64,000 bases of DNA, from NCBI GenBank assembly GCA_944324425.1, contig CALUWE010000003.1:62001-126000 (forward strand). Direction: 5' to 3'. Of the stretch, positions 58,098-64,000 are shown piece after piece. Numbering within the stretch: position 1 is the stretch's first letter; each line of letters starts with the position of its first letter. The DNA is from Candidatus Gastranaerophilales bacterium. Its GTDB lineage: Bacteria; Cyanobacteriota; Vampirovibrionia; Gastranaerophilales; Gastranaerophilaceae. The notes below the pieces were generated by a model. The model was not told where the DNA came from. It saw only the letters and a list, made by a program, of their open reading frames with translations, and did not search any database. The position numbers and the translations under genes are program-made.

Positions 58098-59131
58098 AAA
58101 TGAAAGCAATAATGTATTATGCCCCAAAGGACATAAGATATGAAGAAGTCAATATCCCCGAACCAAATGAAGGCGAGGTTCTGGTTAAGGTAGAAGCGGC
58201 TCTCACCTGCGGAACGGATGTTAAAACATTTAGACGCGGACACCCCGTTTTAATTAAAAAAACTCCGTCAGGCTTTGGGCATGAATTTTCTGGAATCATT
58301 GCAAAATTAGGGGAAAATGTCGAAGGCTTCAATGTCGGCGACAGAGTTGTTGCTGCAAATTCCGCGCCATGCGGTGAATGCTTTTTCTGCAAAAAAGGTG
58401 AAGAAAACCTGTGTGAAAACTTGGAACTTTTAAACGGTGCATACGCGCAATACATTTTGATACCAAAAAATATAGTTGAAAAAAATCTCATAAAAATTCC
58501 CGATAACCTGCCGTATAAATTGGCGGCCTTTACAGAGCCTTTATCAAATGTAGTTCACGGTATATCAAGAACGCCCATAAATAAAGGCGATACTGTTGGC
58601 GTTATCGGAATCGGCCCGATAGGACTCATGTTTTGTGCACTTGCAAAATTAAAAGGCGCAAAAGTAATCGCAATGGGAAGAAACCCCTTGAAACTGCAAC
58701 TGGCAAAAGATTTTGCCCATGTTGATGAAGTTATAGATTTAAAAAAATACGAAGACCCGACAGAAATTGTTCTTTCCATGACCGAAGAAAAAAGAGGGCT
58801 GGACGTTGCAATAGAATGTGTCGGTTTGCCTGAAATTTGGGAATCTATGTTCAAAATCGTTCGCCGCGGTGGCTGTGTACACCTTTTTGGAGGCTGCGCA
58901 TCAGGCACAAGCGTTAATATAGACACAAAAAGACTTCATTATGATGAAGTGAATATAATAAGCGTATTTCATCACACCCCGAAATATTTCAGAGAAGCGC
59001 TTGAGCTTATTGCATCTGGAAAAATTGAGGTTGAAAAGCTGATTACAAAGACAATGCCTCTAAAATACACAAAACGCGCGCTTGAAATGCAGCAAAACGG
59101 CGAAGCCATAAAAGTTTTGATTGAGCCTTAG
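58094..59131 (+). CDS. Zinc-dependent medium-chain dehydrogenase, tandem copy 2
   Basis: A 345-residue MDR dehydrogenase resembling sorbitol/threonine dehydrogenases. Cys39 (TCGTD), His63 and Glu64 (GHEFSG) bind catalytic zinc, Cys93, 96, 99 and 107 bind the structural zinc, and GVIGIGPIGLM is the NAD site. It overlaps copy 1 by the 4-nt ATGA junction, so both may act in one pathway or as a heteromer. Substrate unknown. Confidence 0.88.
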   Translation: MKMKAIMYYAPKDIRYEEVNIPEPNEGEVLVKVEAALTCGTDVKTFRRGHPVLIKKTPSGFGHEFSGIIAKLGENVEGFNVGDRVVAANSAPCGECFFCKKGEENLCENLELLNGAYAQYILIPKNIVEKNLIKIPDNLPYKLAAFTEPLSNVVHGISRTPINKGDTVGVIGIGPIGLMFCALAKLKGAKVIAMGRNPLKLQLAKDFAHVDEVIDLKKYEDPTEIVLSMTEEKRGLDVAIECVGLPEIWESMFKIVRRGGCVHLFGGCASGTSVNIDTKRLHYDEVNIISVFHHTPKYFREALELIASGKIEVEKLITKTMPLKYTKRALEMQQNGEAIKVLIEP

Positions 59132-59138
59132 TTTTTTC

Positions 59139-59166
59139 TTGACTTCACATCTTGAATTGGTATTAT
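59139..59166 (+). promoter_or_regulatory. Promoter of tRNA-Phe
   Basis: TTGACT (59139-59144), a 16-nt spacer and TATTAT (59161-59166), about 50 nt ahead of the mature tRNA. Confidence 0.55.
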
Positions 59167-59216
59167 AAAGAAAGTTCAGACAAGCAGTTCGGCTTTCTGA
59201 AAAAAGCAAATAATAT

Positions 59217-59289
59217 GCCGCAATAGCTCAGTTGGTAGAGCAAGGGACTGAAAATCCCTGTGTCCTTGGTTCGATTCCGAGTTGCGGCA
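59217..59289 (+). tRNA. tRNA-Phe (anticodon GAA)
   Basis: A 73-nt cloverleaf. The acceptor stem GCCGCAA (59217-59223) pairs with TTGCGGC (59282-59288) with discriminator A. The D arm GCTC/GAGC, anticodon arm AGGGA/TCCCT with GAA at 59250-59252, and T arm CTTGG/CCGAG with TTCGATT loop are all canonical. The 3' CCA is not encoded. T-runs follow and probably end transcription. Confidence 0.97.
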
Positions 59290-59306
59290 TATTTTTTTAT
59301 TATTTT

Positions 59307-62300
59307 TTATTCTTTACCGACGGCAAACCTTAAGCCTGCATTAAGAGTAACGCCGTTACGACCGCCGTTTTGAACAAGCGCCTGACCAAAGAATGTGAGC
59401 CTGTCATTTTTAAACAGCTTCTGAACGCCGACACCGTATTGAACATAAGGATCAATGCTCATTTCGGGAAGTCTTACATCATTTGCCGTAACCTTGGTTT
59501 TATCAAGAATGTTCCAAATCATATCAGCTCTTAAATACGGCTGCCAGCCTGATTCGGTATTCATGATAAACTTAACTCCCGGGGCAATTTGAATGGCATG
59601 CAACGGGTCTGATTTTACTTTATACCCTGCAGCGCTTGTATAATCAAATGTATTAACAAAAGTGTATGTCAAAAGCAAATTAGGCTGGAATATAAATTTG
59701 CCGTCTTTAAATTCAAAGTTGTAACCGAATTTGTTACCTATACCTGATACAAACATGGTATAATCTTCATCACCGTAATATGTTGATGAACTGCCTACTG
59801 AAGCACCGGCAGAAATTGTTGTTGCGTTAAAAAAGTTGTTTTTATATAAAGTTGCAGTAAGGCCTGCCAAACCGCCGTTTTGATATGTATCAATGCCTGA
59901 ATATCTTTGGCTTGCACCGTTATATCCCAAATAACCGGTTAAAACTCTTTCCCAACCGTTTCTTAGGTGTCTTAAATTAGTGTCATAACCAACCAACGTA
60001 CCGTAAGAAATGTTTGATACATCAGGACCGTTATTTAAAGGAATATTTTCAAAAGATGAATAAGGTTTAACCCAAACACCCGACATATCAAGCTTTGTTA
60101 ACAACGGAGAGAAATTACCGACATCAGTTGTGTCAGACGTTGGAGCATAAGCATATCTGTCCGAATTTATAACTGCCATACGTTCAAAAGAAGGAAGTGC
60201 CATAAATGCATCAGAATGTTTGAATGCATATTCAAAAGTTTGAAGCTGTGAGGTGTAGGCGCCTGCCTGAGATGAAATTGAAGGCGAAAGCGCCGAAGGG
60301 TTATAGCTGTCATAAGAAGAAGCATTGCCCCTGTTAAATACAAAATAACCCATATCATCATCTTTAATATTATAAGCAATGTCATACTTATAAATGGGTG
60401 AATAAGCAACATTCTTTTCATTAACGGAAATAGGATTATCACCTTTATATTGAACATTATTAGCAATTTCTTTATCAGCATAAAGAATTGAAACGCTGTC
60501 TTTATCAGTGTCATTCAATAAGTTCAGGAATGTAACATTGATATTGGGGTTGTTTTGATTGTTAACAACATAGTTATTTGCCGTAATTCTGTCCATTGTT
60601 TCTTGTTGCAAGTTAACATCGGCCGTTGTTTGAATAGTGTTATTCAAAGTAAGGGTATTAAAAGCGGTAGAGCCGATTTGGCTGTTAACCATATCAAAAG
60701 TACCGGAATTAAATGTCATGTTATTATTTCTAAGTACATCGTCTCTTGTTCCGAGCTTCAAAGTAACATTGTTTAAAAACATATCGGCTTCACCTTCAAC
60801 ATCATTGTTAAAGACAATTTTGCCTGTACTGTCGCCGGTTACGTATATTTTATAATTTTCGTCATTTTCTTCTTTTATAACATTTTCGGTAATTTCGTCT
60901 GTGGAATTATCATAAATTTCCTGAATTTCAGAACCGCCCTTTTCACCGTTTATTTTATCGTCAATTTGAATTGTGCCGTTTGTTTTAGCTTCCAATATCA
61001 AACTGGAGGGCTGAACTTTATAAGAAGTAATCTCAACAGGGTTATCAATTTCATATATGGTTGTCGCAAGAGTGCTGTTTGCCATATAAATGGCATTGTC
61101 GTCTCTTTCGCCGTCAGAAACGGTGTAGTTGCCGGAAATCAAAGAAGTATAGCCGTCTTTAGCCTGAATTTTAATATTATGTGTCGAATAAATTGCACCG
61201 CCTTTTGCCGTTCCGTCGGATTCAGCGTGGTTATTAATAAATGAAGCGTTAGAAATAACCATGGAAGTAGCAGGCAAGGAAGAAACAGGATAATTTTCAT
61301 CCAAATATTTACCAAAGTCGCCTTCTATTGCACCTTCGGAAGAAACAACGAAATTAATAAAGTCATCTACCGAATCAAAGGACATTCCGGATTCTGACAT
61401 AATATCTTTTACTTCATTTTCAGACATAATCTCGGTAGAAATGTCATATGAACTAATTGTTTTATTATTATCAATAAAAGCTTTAATGATGACAGGACTT
61501 AAATCATGCGAAGTCGAAAAGACCTTTTCGGTTCCGTCATTCATTTTAATTTTTACAACGTTAATTTCAATCGGTTGAAGCGGCATATTTGTATCATAAG
61601 ACAAAGGAAGAGATTCATTATAAATTGCACCGCCGTATGCAACCGCATTTTCTCCGGTTGCTTTTGCATAGTTTTCAACAAAGTTGCCTTCAACTTTACC
61701 TGCCATAAACGAGTTAAGCAATGCACCGCCATAAGCATTTGAATTTTCGCCGGACGATAATGCAGCGTTCTTATAAAAATCACCCTTAATTGAGCCGATT
61801 GTGCCGGCATTATAAATTGCACCGCCGCCTGCAAAGGAATTAAGCGCATCTGATGCAGTTGAAGAGTTATTTGAAAAATTACCCGCGATTTTATCAATAA
61901 CGGAATCCTCCTGCATATTTGAAACGGCGCCGCCAAGACTTTCAGAATAAAAAGAAGCAGAGGATGAAGAACTGTTATTATAAAAATTGCCGTTGATATT
62001 TGAAATGAGTCCGTCATTTACAATTGCGCCGCCGTATGAATAAGCGGAAGTTCCTGCATAAGAAGGGCTTGTAACAAGCGAATCTGATTTATTTGAAATA
62101 AAATCACCTGTAATATTTGCTATCAATGAACTGTTTTGTATTGCGCCGCCATAAGATTCTGCATAGCCTTCATCTGAAATTGCATTTGCATAGTTGGCAA
62201 TAAAATCACCCGAAATATCATAAATAAATGCATTATAAGACGAAATTGCGCCGCCTGAAGCAGAAGCATATCCGTCAACAGTTTCAGCCTTTACATAATT

Positions 62301-63377
62301 TTGTATAAAATTACCGGCAACAGAATTAACATCAACACTATCAATGGCAATTGCACCGCCGTATGAATAAGCATCATATTCAGAGCATGCCTCAGAGGCG
62401 TTTTGAATAAAATCACCTTTAACGGATTCCAAATTGCCTCCGGAATAAAGGGCGCCGCCATAAGAAACAGCGGAATTATCAGCAATGGAAACAGTCTTAT
62501 TACCTATAAAATTGGCATTTATAGTGCCGATATTAGCGCCATGGTTATTGGTGATTGCACCGCCTGCAACTTCACTTTCCCCGTATTGGGTTTCAGCAGA
62601 AGCAATATTATTTACAAAATTGCCGTTTATGGAGTCAATTGAAGAACTTTCGTTAGAAATCGCACCGCCGGCGGAAACAACATTTCCGTTTATTGAAGAA
62701 ACAACGGAAGAGTTTTCGACAAAATCTCCGGTAATATCGCCAATAAGAGAATTGCAGCTGTTAATTATAGCGCCGCCGTATATTGAAACATATCCGTTCG
62801 CATTTGTTATTGCAACTCGGTTTTTAATAAAATTGCCGTTAATATCGCCAATTACACCTTCATAGTTAGTAATGGCGCCGCCAAAAAAGTGGCCTGCGCT
62901 GCCGTCCGCTAAAATCGAATTGCCGTAAAAATCGGCATTAATGTCCGCCAAATCACCGTAATTTGCAATTGCACCGCCTTGAGTAACACCATCCGTTAAA
63001 AGATTAAAAAATGAACCCTCAACAGTCTGGTTGGAAAAATCATGATTTTCTAATCTTGCATTTGAAGTGCCGGTTAAATCAACAGGAACATAGTTAAACA
63101 AAATCGTACCCGTTTTTGAATACGGAGAATCAACCGAAATGGTTTTTGAGCCGGACTTATTGCCGTATTGCGTAACATCCAGATTAACTTTATAGTATTT
63201 CGGAGAATAAGAACCTTGACTTGAATCCGGCTCATATTTAACAATAACATTTTTACTGCTGTCAGAGCTGTCTGTTTCAGTAAGTTCGTATGCCAAAGCA
63301 GGTGATAAATATAAAGTCGGAAAACTAAACAAAAGCAATGCTGCAACTGCGCCTTTCGGGGAATGAAAGCTAGCCAT
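59307..63377 (-). CDS. Pmp-like autotransporter with GGA[ILV]/FxxN repeats
   Basis: A 1356-residue surface protein. The signal peptide (AVAALLLFSFPTLYLSPALA) is followed by a passenger with about fifteen GGA[ILV] motifs and fourteen FxxN motifs spaced 25-40 residues apart, for example GGAITNYEG..INGNFIKN. This pairing is the hallmark of chlamydial polymorphic membrane proteins. The last about 280 residues (from about 1075) form an autotransporter beta-barrel, beginning GVWVKPYSSFEN and ending LNAGLRFAVGKE. The ATG at 63377 has GAGGG upstream; the frame extends eight residues further from TTG. Expected to be an adhesin-like outer-membrane protein. Confidence 0.9.
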   Translation of the reverse strand: MASFHSPKGAVAALLLFSFPTLYLSPALAYELTETDSSDSSKNVIVKYEPDSSQGSYSPKYYKVNLDVTQYGNKSGSKTISVDSPYSKTGTILFNYVPVDLTGTSNARLENHDFSNQTVEGSFFNLLTDGVTQGGAIANYGDLADINADFYGNSILADGSAGHFFGGAITNYEGVIGDINGNFIKNRVAITNANGYVSIYGGAIINSCNSLIGDITGDFVENSSVVSSINGNVVSAGGAISNESSSIDSINGNFVNNIASAETQYGESEVAGGAITNNHGANIGTINANFIGNKTVSIADNSAVSYGGALYSGGNLESVKGDFIQNASEACSEYDAYSYGGAIAIDSVDVNSVAGNFIQNYVKAETVDGYASASGGAISSYNAFIYDISGDFIANYANAISDEGYAESYGGAIQNSSLIANITGDFISNKSDSLVTSPSYAGTSAYSYGGAIVNDGLISNINGNFYNNSSSSSASFYSESLGGAVSNMQEDSVIDKIAGNFSNNSSTASDALNSFAGGGAIYNAGTIGSIKGDFYKNAALSSGENSNAYGGALLNSFMAGKVEGNFVENYAKATGENAVAYGGAIYNESLPLSYDTNMPLQPIEINVVKIKMNDGTEKVFSTSHDLSPVIIKAFIDNNKTISSYDISTEIMSENEVKDIMSESGMSFDSVDDFINFVVSSEGAIEGDFGKYLDENYPVSSLPATSMVISNASFINNHAESDGTAKGGAIYSTHNIKIQAKDGYTSLISGNYTVSDGERDDNAIYMANSTLATTIYEIDNPVEITSYKVQPSSLILEAKTNGTIQIDDKINGEKGGSEIQEIYDNSTDEITENVIKEENDENYKIYVTGDSTGKIVFNNDVEGEADMFLNNVTLKLGTRDDVLRNNNMTFNSGTFDMVNSQIGSTAFNTLTLNNTIQTTADVNLQQETMDRITANNYVVNNQNNPNINVTFLNLLNDTDKDSVSILYADKEIANNVQYKGDNPISVNEKNVAYSPIYKYDIAYNIKDDDMGYFVFNRGNASSYDSYNPSALSPSISSQAGAYTSQLQTFEYAFKHSDAFMALPSFERMAVINSDRYAYAPTSDTTDVGNFSPLLTKLDMSGVWVKPYSSFENIPLNNGPDVSNISYGTLVGYDTNLRHLRNGWERVLTGYLGYNGASQRYSGIDTYQNGGLAGLTATLYKNNFFNATTISAGASVGSSSTYYGDEDYTMFVSGIGNKFGYNFEFKDGKFIFQPNLLLTYTFVNTFDYTSAAGYKVKSDPLHAIQIAPGVKFIMNTESGWQPYLRADMIWNILDKTKVTANDVRLPEMSIDPYVQYGVGVQKLFKNDRLTFFGQALVQNGGRNGVTLNAGLRFAVGKE

Positions 63378-63451
63378 ATAATAATAACCCTCGTACACCA
63401 ATTCTTATAACAGAAAATATCGACAATGTAGCCCAACAACTTTAGCTGAGA

Positions 63452-63466
63452 ATTAAGAAATGTAAC
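63452..63466 (-). promoter_or_regulatory. Shared upstream element, copy 3
   Basis: The minus strand reads GTTACATTTCTTAAT, identical to 9831-9845, about 75-90 nt before the autotransporter start. It lies between two divergent genes and could serve either. Confidence 0.4.
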
Positions 63467-63585
63467 AAGATATTATTAATATATACACATTGTTAACATT
63501 AATAAAAATAAAGCGAATTTGATTAAAATACAGCAAAATTAAAATTTTATACGTTTTATCAAAACAAAACAATTTGGTGTCATAA

Positions 63586-64000
63586 ATGCAAATTACCCCA
63601 TATAACAATATCGCTTTTGGTGCGGATATAGTATACAAAAACAGATACATAAAAGATAAACAAGACCAAACTCTTGATATAATAAGAGCACATTTGGAAG
63701 AACAGTTCGGCCCTGAATTTTTTTATGCCGAACAATTGGAAAAAGAAAATGCAATGAGATATTCACCAAGACATTATTTTTTTCCTAAAGAATCAGAAGC
63801 AATAAAAAAGAGGGAAAACGTTAATATAGATTTAATAAGACAGCAGGGAATATATGCATTTTGTGAAAGACGAAAAAACGAATTATATACAGGCTCGCAG
63901 TTATCGGATCAGCCCGAAAAATTAAAGGCGCTAAAAAAAGCCGGAATAAATTCAATAGTGTCTCTTGTTGTGTATAATGACTATGAAGAAAACGCAAAAG
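63586..64000 (+). CDS. Partial protein with dual-specificity phosphatase-like start, cut by the window end
   Basis: An open frame from ATG 63586 to the window edge (138 residues). It begins MQITPYNNIAFGAD, with the N-terminal NxxFG motif also seen in the 37.6-kb protein, then a charged helical part (about 20-90). From about 100, LYTGSQLSDQPEKLKALKKAG and INSIVSLVVYND resemble the opening of tyrosine/dual-specificity phosphatases (LYRGGQP-type then a buried strand). The catalytic Cys motif would lie beyond the window, so enzyme status is unproven. It is divergent from the autotransporter gene. Confidence 0.55.
   Translation, partial: MQITPYNNIAFGADIVYKNRYIKDKQDQTLDIIRAHLEEQFGPEFFYAEQLEKENAMRYSPRHYFFPKESEAIKKRENVNIDLIRQQGIYAFCERRKNELYTGSQLSDQPEKLKALKKAGINSIVSLVVYNDYEENAK

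Noticed and set aside
61553-62017. Repeated DNA in the autotransporter that could be read as a tandem repeat or CRISPR array
   Set aside because: The repeats are imperfect, spaced 75-120 nt, and explained by coding GGA[ILV]/FxxN motifs; no fixed repeat-spacer structure or cas genes.

Overview
The window is an AT-rich, gene-dense bacterial chromosome segment with about 58 protein genes, one tRNA-Phe and one candidate small RNA. I see no rRNA, CRISPR array, phage or insertion sequence. The best reading is a non-photosynthetic relative of Cyanobacteria (Vampirovibrionia/Melainabacteria, probably the gut order Gastranaerophilales). This is inferred from a cyanobacterial-style ribosomal protein L34 N-terminus, a YidC with the cyanobacterial-type extracytoplasmic insert, a Gram-negative envelope (autotransporter, lipoprotein, DAP-type MurE), a one-piece pyruvate:ferredoxin oxidoreductase (anaerobic metabolism), and many lineage-type hypothetical proteins.

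Layout. 0-5.7 kb: ArsB/NhaD-like permease and ruvB, then a leftward wecG-like, ftsE, ftsX, HDOD operon. 5.7-9.6 kb: sugar oxidoreductase, proC, rpmH-rnpA, and two P-loop kinases. 9.6-11 kb: accessory spot with a candidate small RNA and two tandem coiled-coil paralogues. 11-15 kb: glcD, MATE transporter, ECF sigma factor with a zinc anti-sigma candidate. 15-23 kb: murA, murE, scpB, scpA, smc. 23-28 kb: mutS2, matrixin-like protease, ybaB-recR. 28-36 kb: pyruvate:ferredoxin oxidoreductase, tadA with a two-component system, ribH-yidC. 36-40 kb: mnmE, an unknown protein, metG. 40-46.3 kb: leftward operon pilT, degenerate sirtuin-like protein, recO, large TPR protein, lipoprotein, YkgJ protein. 46.5-53.7 kb: orphan hypothetical, metX-metW, TIM-barrel isomerase, crcB, Spy-like protein, GT-C-like membrane protein, pheS. 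53.7-59.3 kb: second MATE, YgjP-like protease, glcF, a tiny class III pilin-like protein, two zinc dehydrogenases, tRNA-Phe. 59.3-64 kb: a Pmp-like autotransporter and a phosphatase-like gene cut by the window edge.

The most interesting signals are: (1) a sirtuin-like domain with its catalytic and NAD residues replaced, co-transcribed with pilT; (2) a Chlamydia Pmp-style GGA[ILV]/FxxN autotransporter outside Chlamydiae; (3) a shared upstream motif (GTTACATTTCTTAAT and variants) in front of the coiled-coil pair, the 46.5-kb orphan and the autotransporter, suggesting a surface or secretion regulon; (4) many genes whose -10 box lies 6-10 nt before the start codon with no Shine-Dalgarno site, implying common leaderless mRNAs, some as divergent pairs with interleaved -10 boxes; (5) a terminator-ended structured minus-strand RNA at about 9.65-9.78 kb; (6) a 22-bp perfect palindrome on the ArsB-like promoter; (7) nine convergent gene pairs that abut or overlap.
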